A stretch of 64,000 nt of DNA from Kaiparowitsia implicata GSE-PSE-MK54-09C (lineage in GTDB: Bacteria > Cyanobacteriota > Cyanobacteriia > Elainellales > Elainellaceae). A program made the position numbers and the translations under genes. Shown here in pieces: positions 1 to 8,524 of this stretch. The stretch lies in contig JAHHHI010000104.1 in NCBI GenBank assembly GCA_019359435.1, positions 41,268-105,267 on the forward strand, given 5' to 3'. Position 1 is the stretch's first letter, and each line of letters opens with the position of its first letter. Under the pieces are notes generated by a model. The model was not told the DNA's origin. It searched no databases and was given only the letters and a program-made list of their open reading frames with translations.

Positions 1-535
1 CTACCCAGTGCGCCGTCTGAGCGCTAACAGCAGCGCCGATCAACTTCGGAGGCACCGCCGGCCGCGTCCACAATTTTGCTCGATCAACCGTGACGAGTCC
101 GTGATGGGTAACAGTGGCACCAGAAAAAAGCTGGCGCATGACATCAACACATTCACCTAAACGCGCATTTCGCTCACCCTTTTCAGGCCAGCGATCACCT
201 GTGATATGCTCGTTGGCAGCCTCACCGGACCCCAGCGCCATCCAAAAGCGACCGGGGAACATCTGAGTCAGAGTTGCGCCCGCCTGCGCTATGATTGCGG
301 GGTGATATCGCTGCCCCGGTGCATTCACGACACCAAAAGCCAGTGAAGTCGCCTGGAGTGCCGCCCCCAACCAAGACCATGCAAAGCCAGACTGCCCCTG
401 CCGTTCACTCCAAGGAGCAAAATGATCCGAGCACATCGCGGCGTCGAACCCTGCCTGCTCTGCTCTGATAACAGCTTTGAGGAGTGAAGCCGGATCTATC
501 TGCTCATGCGAAGCGTGATACCCGATGATCGACAT
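1..535 (-). CDS. LLM-class flavin-dependent oxidoreductase, partial (3' end outside window)
   Basis: The minus strand is open from an ATG at 533-535 to the window edge, giving 178 codons without a stop. The product begins MSIIGYHASHEQ and continues through CSDHFAPWSERQGQSGF and APGQRYHPAIIAQ, a pattern I recognise from the bacterial-luciferase-like FMN oxidoreductases that do not use F420 (TIGR03885 type). Proteins of this family are cytosolic TIM-barrel enzymes that oxidise small organic substrates with reduced flavin; the substrate here cannot be told. The C-terminal part lies beyond the left edge. The start fits the family N-terminus. No operon partner is visible on this side. Confidence 0.85.
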   Translation of the reverse strand, partial: MSIIGYHASHEQIDPASLLKAVIRAEQAGFDAAMCSDHFAPWSERQGQSGFAWSWLGAALQATSLAFGVVNAPGQRYHPAIIAQAGATLTQMFPGRFWMALGSGEAANEHITGDRWPEKGERNARLGECVDVMRQLFSGATVTHHGLVTVDRAKLWTRPAVPPKLIGAAVSAQTAHWV

Positions 536-849
536 TATGTTAGGGGCCTCCTAGCGAACCACTGAAGAACGGCGCAGCCTCCCCTCTGTTCCGAGGAGTA
601 TTGGCCGGGTGTTCGGCTCTGGCAGCTGTCGGGAACAAACTTCGTGTTAGCCAGCGGGCGATATGGATCGGAAGGCTTTTATGTTAGCGGTCCGGAAACC
701 GGACGTTTGCAAATGAGGAATTGGGCCACGCAGCACCCAGTTTAGTGAGTCAAGATCGGCCTTAACAGAGTAGAACTCAAAGCCGTAGCTTTCACCCTGC
801 ATCTGGCACCCCGAAACCAGACAATTATGTAACCTGTAGCTTCGTTTTT

Positions 850-885
850 GAGCCTTGATATCAAAAAATATAGCTATAGCTTGAT
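850..885. promoter_or_regulatory. Palindromic, AT-rich control region upstream of the hipA-like gene
   Basis: Two perfect 10-bp palindromes sit close together, TTGATATCAA at 855-864 and TATAGCTATA at 869-878, in an AT-rich stretch just upstream of the hipA-like gene. Hip loci are usually autoregulated by their HTH partner, so these are candidate operators. The role is inferred from position and symmetry only. The rest of 536-965 shows no gene that I can support. Confidence 0.4.
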
Positions 886-1034
886 TTTTTTACAAAGTTC
901 CGAAATATTAGCCTTATACATGTAGATTCACCTCTCAGTTCCGCAGGAGACGGAGATATAAAGCCATAACTACAAATTCGTACCGTGCAGAAGTCCTTTT
1001 CAAGGGCAAACCAGTCGGCATCCTTGAACAGACG

Positions 1035-2126
1035 GTGACCGGCGGGACGCGCTTCACCTATAACGAGGAATGGACAGGCGACGTAGCCTGCTGCTTCCCC
1101 GCGACCCAGCGGGAACACGACTGGGCAAACGGCCTGCATCCTTTTTTCCAGCATTTAGGGCCGGAAGGATGGCTGCGAGAAAAGCAGGTACGAGGCGCCC
1201 ACATCAAGGATGAGCAGAACGATTTCGCGTTGCTCTTGGCATTCGGCGAAGACTGCATCGGGGCGGTCGGAGTACGTCCGCTCGAGGAGACAGACGTACC
1301 CAAAATCGAGGAGGGCGCTCCCACGCCTGGGAGGACGCTCTCCGGCGTACAGAAAAAACTGCTGGTCGTAAAAGAGGGCGATAGGTTTGTCCCTGCGGGT
1401 AAGGACGGCCCCGCCCCCTTTATCGCAAAGTTCAATTCAGAGACCAGAGGATCTTTGGTTCGCAACGAACTTCGCTCGCTTCAGTGGGCGGCGAATATAC
1501 TCGGCAAGGACGAGGTGACGCAGTTCAGGACCGCTCATGTTGGAGATGAGGTGGCGCTGATTGTCACCCGTTTCGACCGGACCGAGAAAGGCGACAAATT
1601 CCGTCTCGAGGACTTTGCTCAGGTGCTCGTGAAACCAAGAGGCGTCAACTACGACGGAAAGTACAGGAGCAGCTACGAAGAAGTCGCTCAGGTTATCCGT
1701 GAGCATTCCGCCCGCCCCATCATCGATCTCGACAAGCTCTTTCGGCGCCTCATTGTGTTCGCCGCGCTCGCAAACTGCGATGCACACCTCAAGAATTTTT
1801 CGCTTCTGGAAGCACGGGACGGCCTTCGGCTGTCGCCGGTCTATGACGTCCTGAATACGGCCATCTACGACGATCTCGACAGAAACTTTGGCCTCTCGAT
1901 CCTTGGCAAGACCCGCAACGTCGAAGAGCTAAACGGAGCTCTGTTCCGAAAGTTCGGCGCCGAGATCGGTCTGCAGGAGCGAGCCGTGGAGCTCGCATTT
2001 AGGGACCTGAAGAAGCGGATCGACAAGAACCCCATCAACGTACCATCCGGTGAACCGCCGGATGGCTTTGTCAGCCGCTTTGCGGAAGTAGTGAGGAACC
2101 AATGCCTGCGTCTCTTCGAGGAGTAG
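1035..2126 (+). CDS. HipA-like Ser/Thr kinase toxin; normal start codon missing
   Basis: HipA-family kinase. Visible motifs are LSGVQKKL (residues about 102-109), the catalytic N-D-x-H-x-K-N signature as NCDAHLKNF (about 248) and the metal-binding SPVYD. HipA toxins phosphorylate aminoacyl-tRNA synthetases and stall translation. The first in-frame ATG/GTG/TTG is the GTG at 1035, yet the same frame stays open back to 927 and encodes YRAEVLFKGKPVGILEQT at 981-1034, which resembles a HipA N-terminus. An ATA at 966-968 sits where an ATG would be expected, about 12 bases after a GGAG-like site (946-949). Either the start has mutated, a rare start is used, or the protein begins late. The 3' end overlaps the next gene by 25 bp. 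Confidence 0.75.
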   Translation: MTGGTRFTYNEEWTGDVACCFPATQREHDWANGLHPFFQHLGPEGWLREKQVRGAHIKDEQNDFALLLAFGEDCIGAVGVRPLEETDVPKIEEGAPTPGRTLSGVQKKLLVVKEGDRFVPAGKDGPAPFIAKFNSETRGSLVRNELRSLQWAANILGKDEVTQFRTAHVGDEVALIVTRFDRTEKGDKFRLEDFAQVLVKPRGVNYDGKYRSSYEEVAQVIREHSARPIIDLDKLFRRLIVFAALANCDAHLKNFSLLEARDGLRLSPVYDVLNTAIYDDLDRNFGLSILGKTRNVEELNGALFRKFGAEIGLQERAVELAFRDLKKRIDKNPINVPSGEPPDGFVSRFAEVVRNQCLRLFEE

Positions 2127-3109
2127 AGCTCCTCAACTGGCAGAAGCTTATCGATGAAGCGGTTGAGCGCCGCAAAGAAGGCGGGCTGACCAAGCGCGAG
2201 CACGCCGCACTGGCCGGCGTGAGTGCACCTACTATGGCTGCCTTCGAGCGCGGCGAGACGACGCTTAGCCTCGCGAAGGCCTTCGACATACTGCGTGTCG
2301 TTGGTCTAATGGACGAACCCATCGCTGCCAGTGCGCAGGAGCGGTTCCTGCGGGAGTCGATTGAACGCTGGCAGAGCCTCACTGAAGACCTACCCGCCAT
2401 GAGTCCGGCCCGCTTTCCTGATGGCTATTACCGGGTCGACTACTGCTTCGGCGGTGAGCTGAAGACGCCGACGACACGAGAGTTCGAAGACATGCTGAGG
2501 GAAGCGTCTCGCACAAGGTATTCTGCCTGGTCGGTCTTCATGTTCCGGAAGCGGGAAGAATTCCGCCCCCGCGAAGTCGATGGCTCTATCGAAGCCTGGC
2601 TCCCGCCCAGCGGGGTTGTGGAGCGGACCTTCGATGATGCCGCTCATTGCGATTTCTGGCGTGGTGTGCCATCCGGACGGATGTTTCTGATCCGTGGTTA
2701 TCAGGAGGACGGGCAAGAGACGTTCCCTGCCGGCACCGTCTTTGACACCACCTTGCCCATCTGGCGCCTTGGAGAAATCCTCCTGCACGCGAGCAACCTT
2801 GCGCAACTGCTCGCCAAGGATGATCCACTCTCGCTAACTGTGAAACTGCGCGCGCTCTACTCAGGGCTTCGCGGGCGCCAACTGAGAAGCTGGGCTAATC
2901 CTCTCGCAGGGCCGATCATGGAAGGCAGGCCGTCCCGCAGCGATGAAGGTTTGCTTGAAACCGAGCTGTCGGTTAAGGACATCAAAGAGGATCTGGCCGC
3001 GATCATAACGCCGCTTGTGTCACAACTTTTCGAGCGGTTTGACGTCGAAAGCGTCTCATATGACTTCGTGAAAAGCGAGGTTTCAAAGCTCACGAAGAGT
3101 CGCTTCTAG
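2102..3109 (+). CDS. HTH protein with a large C-terminal domain; probable HipA partner
   Basis: A 335-residue protein starting inside the end of the hipA-like gene, so the two are translationally coupled. Residues about 12-75 form an XRE-type helix-turn-helix (KREHAALAGVSAPTMAAFERG). The remaining 260 residues are not a family I can name; they include FPDGYYRVDYCF, EAWLPPSGVVERTFDD and LLHASNLAQLLAKDDPLSL. Usual HipB antitoxins have about 70-110 residues and precede hipA, so both the size and the gene order are unusual. By position it probably represses the operon and neutralises the kinase, but the large domain could have its own function. Confidence 0.7.
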   Translation: MPASLRGVELLNWQKLIDEAVERRKEGGLTKREHAALAGVSAPTMAAFERGETTLSLAKAFDILRVVGLMDEPIAASAQERFLRESIERWQSLTEDLPAMSPARFPDGYYRVDYCFGGELKTPTTREFEDMLREASRTRYSAWSVFMFRKREEFRPREVDGSIEAWLPPSGVVERTFDDAAHCDFWRGVPSGRMFLIRGYQEDGQETFPAGTVFDTTLPIWRLGEILLHASNLAQLLAKDDPLSLTVKLRALYSGLRGRQLRSWANPLAGPIMEGRPSRSDEGLLETELSVKDIKEDLAAIITPLVSQLFERFDVESVSYDFVKSEVSKLTKSRF

Positions 3110-3342
3110 ATTTGCTCGGCGTGACGCGCGATGGATAACGATGAGCCTGAAAAGGGCGCAGCCCCAGTGTGGCGAATGCAAGTACGCGGAAGCGCATTTC
3201 ACGATCCCTTTCCTGCCCTGCCCTGCCGTTGGCGCCGCCGCTCAGGGAGCGGACCAGTGCCACGAGGAGCACTTTCCAGCCGCCCAGTTGGTAGGAACTG
3301 AGCGAATATGCGGACGAGGCTGCGCAGATGACAACGCAACAT

Positions 3343-4989
3343 CTACCCATCCAATACCCCTCTTACCTTCCGTGCAAGGTCTCCGAGTGAGTATGGCTTC
3401 TGCATATAGTTCGTGCCCGCGTCGACCATACCGTTATGCACGATGGCATTACGGGTATAGCCAGTTGTGTAGAGCACTTTGAGGTCCGGGCGGAGCGCAA
3501 TGGCCTGATCGGCGAGCTGACGGCCCGTCATGCCGGGCATGACAACGTCAGTAAACAGCAGCTCGACCTGTGGATGAGCTTGCAAGACGACAAGCGCGGC
3601 CTCGCCTTCACTGGTGTGCAACACCTGGTAGCCCAACTCCCGAAGCGCCTCGGTGGCAAAGTTGCGCACGCGCTCATCATCCTCAACGACTAGGATTGTT
3701 TCTTGGCCGCCGTTTGGCGCGTCCTGCACCCGGGGCCGGCCTGGAGACGCGGCCACCCCGACTTGCCTGGGCAGGTAGAGCTTGACGGTCGTGCCGTGCC
3801 CGATCTCGCTATAGATTTTTACGTGGCCACCGGACTGCTTGGCAAAGCCGTAAACCTGGCTCATGCCAAGTCCAGTGCCCTTACCCACGGGCTTGGTGGT
3901 AAAAAAGGGCTCAAAAACTTTAGCTATCACTTCCGCGCTCATGCCGTGACCAGTATCGCTCACCGCGATCAGGACATACTGGCCCGCGGGCAGCTGATTC
4001 TGTGTGGCATAGGTTTCGTCCACATAGGCATTGCTGGTTTCGATGGTCAGATAACCGCCATCCCGCATCGCGTCCCGGGCGTTGACTGCGAGGTTGAGGA
4101 CGACATTTTCCAGTTGCACGGGATCGGCCTTGGCGTTCCAAAGTCCGGCCGAAAGCACGGTCTCCACCTTGATGGTCTCGCCCAGGGTCCGCACCAGTAG
4201 CTCGGTCATCCCCTGACAGAGCCTGTTGACGTCCAGCGACACCGGCTCTAGCGGGCTTTGCCGCGAGAACTGCAGCAATCTCTGGGTCAGGGAGGCAGCA
4301 CGGTACGCACTATCAAGACCGCCTTCGATGAACTTGTCGACATCGACATCCCCGCGTGCCAGGCGACGCTGGATGAGATTGAGTGCGCCAATAACGCCGG
4401 CCAGCATATTGTTGAAGTCATGCGCGATGCCCCCCGTGAGCTGGCCGACGGCCTCCATTTTCTGTGCCTGGCGCAAGGCCTCCTCGGCCTGCAGGCGGCT
4501 AGTAACTTCATTGGTGACCCGCCGCTCGAGCACTTCATTGAGCGCGGCCAGTTCTTCGCGGGCGCGGTCGGCATTCTGCCGCGCCTCCAAGAGCTCACGT
4601 TCGTAACGCCGCCGGTCGGTTGCCTTAAAAACAGTGACGCGGATGAAGGGGGGAGAGTTGCCCTGAGCCTCGCGCTGGACCGCATTAACCAGAACGGGGA
4701 AGCTCCCGCCCGCGGCAGCGAAATCAAGCGCTACTTCATCGAAAAACCCCTGCATCTTAAGAAGCGGCGCGAAGTGCGTTTCGAAGTAGATTTTCCCGGC
4801 AATGGTCAGCAGGTCAGGAAACCGCGTTCCCAGGAGACTGGTGGCCTCGACGCCCAGCCACCGCGCAAGGGTGCGGTTGCAACGGCGTATGCGCGCGTCG
4901 TTGCCTAGCGAAAGATAGCCGCAGGGCGCGTTCTCGAAGAGGTCTTCGAGGTCATCGTATTCGGCTGCGTTTAAGGACCGGTCTGGCAC
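3343..4989 (-). CDS. PAS-domain hybrid histidine kinase/response regulator
   Basis: 548 residues. A PAS domain occupies about 10-125, a coiled coil about 125-175, HisKA with phospho-acceptor H190 ([12 protein letters not shown]), then a HATPase with the N box NLAVNARDAM and the G boxes DTGHGM and GKGTGLGMS, and a C-terminal receiver with acceptor D481 (FTDVVMPG) and conserved KP. There is no transmembrane segment, so it acts in the cytosol. The start is a GTG at 4987-4989, directly after the TAG of the RsbQ-like hydrolase, which implies co-translation. In Bacillus, RsbQ works with the PAS protein RsbP; here the hydrolase may supply a small ligand to this PAS domain. That link is inference. 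Confidence 0.9.
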   Translation of the reverse strand: MPDRSLNAAEYDDLEDLFENAPCGYLSLGNDARIRRCNRTLARWLGVEATSLLGTRFPDLLTIAGKIYFETHFAPLLKMQGFFDEVALDFAAAGGSFPVLVNAVQREAQGNSPPFIRVTVFKATDRRRYERELLEARQNADRAREELAALNEVLERRVTNEVTSRLQAEEALRQAQKMEAVGQLTGGIAHDFNNMLAGVIGALNLIQRRLARGDVDVDKFIEGGLDSAYRAASLTQRLLQFSRQSPLEPVSLDVNRLCQGMTELLVRTLGETIKVETVLSAGLWNAKADPVQLENVVLNLAVNARDAMRDGGYLTIETSNAYVDETYATQNQLPAGQYVLIAVSDTGHGMSAEVIAKVFEPFFTTKPVGKGTGLGMSQVYGFAKQSGGHVKIYSEIGHGTTVKLYLPRQVGVAASPGRPRVQDAPNGGQETILVVEDDERVRNFATEALRELGYQVLHTSEGEAALVVLQAHPQVELLFTDVVMPGMTGRQLADQAIALRPDLKVLYTTGYTRNAIVHNGMVDAGTNYMQKPYSLGDLARKVRGVLDG

Positions 4990-5787
4990 CTAAAGATATG
5001 CCTTGATCGCTTCGATGGTTTCCTCTGGCGCGCTTAGATTGGGACAATGACCAGTGGCCTTCAGAATCGTCAGTTGACTGTCCTTGAGGTGGCTATGGAC
5101 GTAACGACCTACCTCTGGTGGCGCTATAACATCTTCAGAGCATTGTAGAACGAGCGACGGCGTGACGACGCGGTGGAGGTCGTCCCTGTTATCGGAAAGG
5201 AAGGTGGCCTTAGCAAATCGTCGGGCGATGTCCGGGTCGGTGCGGCAGAAGCTGTTGGTGAGTTCCTGGCCAAGTTCGGGGCGGTCCGCGTTGCCCATGA
5301 TGACGGGCGCCATCGCTTGCGACCAGCCCATGTGGTTGCTGTCCAGGAACTCCAAAAGCTCGTTGATCTGGTCCTCAGAGAAGCCGCCGGTATAGGCCCC
5401 ATCGTTAATGTATCGGGGGGAAGGGCCGATCAGCACCAGGCGAGAGAAGAGCTCGGGCGCCTTGATGGCGGCCAGGACGCCAATCATGGCGCTGACAGAA
5501 TGGCCAACAAAGACGACTTGCTCGAGCTGCAAGGCCCTACATATTTCGACGATATCGTCCGCATACCCATCAAGAGAGGCATATTTAGCAGGCTCGTAAG
5601 CGCCCAGATCAGATCCGCCGGCCCCGATATGGTCGAACAATACCACCCTGTAGTCATCTTCAAAGGCAGGGGACACGTAGCGCCACATATTCTGGTCGCA
5701 TCCAAAGCCGTGCGCAAAGAGCATTGGGGTCTGCCCCCGGCCTGATACATGCACGTTGAAGCGTTTGGTAATCACAGCGTTGTTCAT
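4990..5787 (-). CDS. RsbQ/KAI2-like alpha/beta hydrolase
   Basis: 265 residues from the ATG at 5785-5787; the frame stays open upstream, but this start matches the family N-terminus. The nucleophile elbow GHSVSAMIG places Ser97 in the usual position. The acid lies in CSEDVIAPPEVG and the histidine in ATGHCPNLSAP, completing the triad. HGFGCDQNMWR provides the oxyanion region. RsbQ-type hydrolases form a small closed pocket related to the plant karrikin and strigolactone receptors and act as positive signalling partners of PAS proteins. The next gene, with no gap, encodes a PAS histidine kinase, consistent with a two-gene sensory unit. The ligand is unknown. Confidence 0.88.
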   Translation of the reverse strand: MNNAVITKRFNVHVSGRGQTPMLFAHGFGCDQNMWRYVSPAFEDDYRVVLFDHIGAGGSDLGAYEPAKYASLDGYADDIVEICRALQLEQVVFVGHSVSAMIGVLAAIKAPELFSRLVLIGPSPRYINDGAYTGGFSEDQINELLEFLDSNHMGWSQAMAPVIMGNADRPELGQELTNSFCRTDPDIARRFAKATFLSDNRDDLHRVVTPSLVLQCSEDVIAPPEVGRYVHSHLKDSQLTILKATGHCPNLSAPEETIEAIKAYL

Positions 5788-6410
5788 GAAAAGCCCTTTA
5801 ACCGCCTTGTAACGACATTCAATCCCAAGAGTTCCCTGCATACCTCTGGTCAAGGCAGCCGCAAAACGCCAATCTCGGGCCCAGGCCCCTGGCTCCACGA
5901 GACCGAAGCGCTCTGCACCTAGTGCCCAAATTGTACTTCATTCGGGCTTGCCTTTTCCTGAGTGCGCAGATGACAACACAATAGCGCGCGATTGACCCAC
6001 TGAGCGGGAACATCGATCCCAAGCCCGAGATGATTAGAGCTACGGTTAAGAGAAAGCGGCCGAGCGGGCCCCGGCCAAGAGCATATGCAGAGCGGAGCGA
6101 AACGGGACCATGGAGCGCGGCCCATTGCGGGCAGCCGGTGGACACTGACCATTGTTCTACACATGCCCCACCGGTAGCCGGGGCGCAATGATAGAACTCC
6201 CTGCGGCCTGGCCGCTTTCGAGACACGCCGCTTTCTGGCCCAAGGCCCGGGCGCTGGCTAAAAAGCGCCAGGTCGCCCGCGAGCACAGGCAGGTCGTCCG
6301 CGCGCCAATTTTTGCGATGTGCGGCCTCTACGGGCGGCGAGGGTACTGGCGCCACTTCGCGATTTGAATGCGCCAAACCAAACCGGCGCCTGGCTCAAAA
6401 AACAGATTGG
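5788..6410. other. Intergenic region without a supported gene
   Basis: About 620 bases between the hydrolase start and the DUF3606 promoter. Open frames exist on both strands but have low-complexity, arginine-rich products and no family resemblance. I see no gene, RNA or repeat here. Confidence 0.5.
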
Positions 6411-6436
6411 TGAACCGGAGCACACTCCCAGGCGTT
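6411..6436 (+). promoter_or_regulatory. EcfG-like promoter, near consensus
   Basis: TGAAC at 6411-6415, a 17-bp spacer and CGTT at 6433-6436 resemble the GGAAC-N16/17-CGTT promoter of the alphaproteobacterial general stress sigma factor EcfG, with one mismatch in the -35 element. It lies 32 bp before the DUF3606 start. The assignment is inference from the motif. Confidence 0.4.
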
Positions 6437-6467
6437 GGATTGCCACTGTATCGAGGAGCTACGGAAA

Positions 6468-6629
6468 ATGTCGAACACCAAGCAGGATCGCGCCAAGGTT
6501 GCCGGCGGCCAGGACCACGAAGTGAAGTATGAAGCTGCCAGGACGGGGGCCTCGAAGACCGAGGTCAAGAACGCGGTGAAGGCTGCGGGCAACAGCCGGA
6601 AGGCTGTCGAGGAAAAGATCAAGGAGTAG
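6468..6629 (+). CDS. DUF3606 domain small protein
   Basis: 53 residues, MSNTKQDRAKVAGGQDHEV onward, the typical length and layout of the DUF3606 family: a short charged protein with a conserved GGQDHEVKYEA segment. The start is the ATG at 6468 after GAGGAG; an in-frame ATG further upstream lacks this site. DUF3606 proteins are small, soluble and of unknown function, and often occur in Rhizobiales among stress genes. The gene ends 4 bp before a receiver-domain gene, so the two are almost certainly cotranscribed. A near-consensus EcfG promoter lies just upstream. Confidence 0.85.
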   Translation: MSNTKQDRAKVAGGQDHEVKYEAARTGASKTEVKNAVKAAGNSRKAVEEKIKE

Positions 6630-6633
6630 ACCG

Positions 6634-7014
6634 ATGGGTGACATTGACCTCGGCCGGCGGCGCATCCTTGTGGTCGAAGACGAATACATATTGGCTGCCG
6701 ATATCGTCGACCAGATTGAGGACCACAATGGCATGGCGCTGGGACCGGTGGAGACGCTGGAGCAAGGTCTCATAGCCCTAGAGGAGCAAAAGCCGGACGC
6801 CTGCATCGTCAATATCAATCTCGGCCGCGAAAAGGTCTACGAGCTAGCCGACCGGCTTCTCGAGCGGGACATTCCGTTTGTGTTCGCCAGTAGCGAGGCC
6901 CGGGCCAACATCCCCGACCGGTTCAATGGCGTACCATTGCACGCCAAGCCTCTGGACATGATAAAGGCGGCGGCGGCGCTCATGCGAACAGGTGTGACCC
7001 AGGCCGGAGAATAG
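6634..7014 (+). CDS. Stand-alone receiver-domain protein with Asn at the phospho-acceptor site
   Basis: 126 residues covering a single response-regulator receiver fold. The acidic pair is present (VVEDEYILA, about residues 13-21), and the late Thr/Ser and Lys regions appear as VFASSEA and HAKPLD. At the phospho-acceptor position the sequence is ACIVNINLG where family members have a pattern such as VLDVNLG, so the aspartate is replaced by asparagine. Such a receiver probably cannot be phosphorylated in the normal way and may act as a constitutive or phosphorylation-independent binding module. It lies 4 bp after the DUF3606 gene. The partner kinase is not evident. Confidence 0.82.
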   Translation: MGDIDLGRRRILVVEDEYILAADIVDQIEDHNGMALGPVETLEQGLIALEEQKPDACIVNINLGREKVYELADRLLERDIPFVFASSEARANIPDRFNGVPLHAKPLDMIKAAAALMRTGVTQAGE

Positions 7015-7016
7015 GA

Positions 7017-7043
7017 CGAGGCCCTACCAAAAGGATGGCCTCG
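7017..7043 (+). terminator. Possible hairpin terminator after the receiver gene
   Basis: CGAGGCC at 7017-7023 and GGCCTCG at 7037-7043 form a 7-bp stem with a 13-base loop just after the receiver stop codon. No T-run follows, so intrinsic termination is uncertain. Confidence 0.35.
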
Positions 7044-7197
7044 CCTGCCTGCGCGCGCTCTACAGCCATGATTTACAGCTCACCAATCCCCAGCTTGGTA
7101 CATCGCGCCCACCATGCCCGGCCAGTTTGCCCATTTCGGCAAAGCTGCGAGCTGAAGAGGATCCGCTGGTAGCCAGCGCGGTTGGAAGCCAGGATCT

Positions 7198-7431
7198 CTA
7201 GTGGATCTTTGCTTGCAGACGATTGTGAAGAGCTGCCCACTGCGCCACCAAAGATATGAGCTGATTAATCTTGCCGGGATGCTCCTCCGCAATCGCTTCG
7301 AGCACTTTGATTTCCTCCTCGAATAGAGGCAGGTCCTCCACGGGCCAATGGAACCTTTCAATCATCTTTCGGTAGCCGTCAAACGTGGTCTGGCTCAAAA
7401 GTATACGCTGGTCGGCTTCCGCTGGGGTCAT
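7198..7431 (-). CDS. Hypothetical small protein
   Basis: 77 residues if started at the ATG at 7429-7431 (MTPAEADQRILLSQTTFDGY); the frame extends upstream to 7545 with less protein-like composition. The product is helical and acidic, with a run of charged and hydrophobic residues (FEEEIKVLEAIAEEHPGKI) typical of real soluble small proteins. I do not recognise a family, and no good ribosome site decides the start. It is divergent from the hypothetical gene at 7646. Confidence 0.4.
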   Translation of the reverse strand: MTPAEADQRILLSQTTFDGYRKMIERFHWPVEDLPLFEEEIKVLEAIAEEHPGKINQLISLVAQWAALHNRLQAKIH

Positions 7432-7645
7432 GACCGAAACATTTCCTAACGGCGGCTCGGCGTCAACAGAAACCCATGAAGAGCTTTTGGAGGATCGCTG
7501 ATCACATTTGCATCCAAAATCCCCAGACCGACGTTGCCTTGCCAACTATGGAGGCCCTGATGCTGCTTGGAACTGCGCTGACTTTACTCATTTTGGCCAC
7601 TGCTTCGGTCCTGCTCGACGGCCTGGAATAATCGTGGCACCACCC

Positions 7646-7951
7646 ATGATCAGGACATCGGACACCAACTTCGATCCTCAGTTAATCATCGAAACGTATC
7701 TGGTGACTCCTACAATGGTCACTAGCCACGGACTCATCGGTAAATTCGACACGCTGCGCGTTGCGCTTGAGCACCTGCAAACTCACGGTACCGATAGCAC
7801 CGTCCTGGCCATTCAAGGGCCGGGCGAAGAATTGCAGTTCGCCGAGCATGCGCTTCTCGCGCTCCTCGAGTGCTTCGACCTATGGCTTTATGATGCAGGA
7901 TTTCTCGATATCGAACATAAACCTCCGCCGGACAAGAATCCCAGCGTCTAG
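7646..7951 (+). CDS. Hypothetical protein
   Basis: 101 residues from the ATG at 7646 (MIRTSDTNFDPQLIIETYLV). The frame is open from 7508, but the upstream part is unlike protein. The product has a plausible alternating helical pattern (EELQFAEHALLALLECFDLWLY) and ends in a proline/lysine tail. No family is recognised. It could be a small cytosolic protein; support is limited to composition and length. Confidence 0.4.
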   Translation: MIRTSDTNFDPQLIIETYLVTPTMVTSHGLIGKFDTLRVALEHLQTHGTDSTVLAIQGPGEELQFAEHALLALLECFDLWLYDAGFLDIEHKPPPDKNPSV

Positions 7952-8091
7952 CTCCACTCGCGACTCTGAGCTACGGGGGGTGTTAGCCCCAGTAATGAGC
8001 GAAATGCTCCGAAGCGCGAAACTGCTGCGAGGTATCTGGCTGCGGGACAAAACTGGCAAAGAGGCAGGTCGCGGTGCCACGAGGCGTGATC

Positions 8092-8286
8092 TCACCGTGT
8101 CGCGGGGTAACCTTCTGCTGGCTCCTCAGCCCAACCGATTGCCTCCAACACCACATCCACCTCTTCCATGTAGCTCATCCACATGGGCCTGCCTTCGAAC
8201 TGGAGGTCAGGGGCTTGGCCATCGTGCTCGCACAATGCGCGAGCGGCTGCTTCTCTGAGGTCTGTTGTTTTGTTTGAACGGAGCAC
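8092..8286 (-). CDS. Small conserved hypothetical protein
   Basis: 64 residues from a GTG at 8284-8286. The sequence REAAARALCEHDGQAP followed by FEGRPMWMSYMEEVDVVLEAI resembles short proteins common in Rhizobiales in which an ARALC-x-x-x-G segment is followed by a P-M-W motif. Their function is unknown. The gene is isolated between two intergenic stretches; no partner is evident. The start could also lie a few codons downstream, but there is no internal ATG before the conserved part. Confidence 0.55.
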   Translation of the reverse strand: MLRSNKTTDLREAAARALCEHDGQAPDLQFEGRPMWMSYMEEVDVVLEAIGWAEEPAEGYPATR

Positions 8287-8524
8287 TGTCGCACCTGCGT
8301 GTTGCTGGGCACCATTTCGGCGCGCTTAGGTTTGATTGGCTGTCTAGGACATGATTGCAGTATTTCAATATCATGCCAATAAGTATTTCGCTTAGCTCCC
8401 TGCGGAGGCAAACGCAGTTGGCTTGTCTCTGGTGTGACTAGCCAAGTGGTTCAAGTGTGGCTATTCAGGCAGGTCACACCCCTTTGGCGCGAACCGGCTG
8501 AGAGTTCTGCGGGAGATAGCAATA

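Noticed and set aside
4258..4908. 217-codon plus-strand frame opposite the PAS kinase
   Set aside because: Opposite strand has clear PAS/HisKA/HATPase homology; this frame has none.
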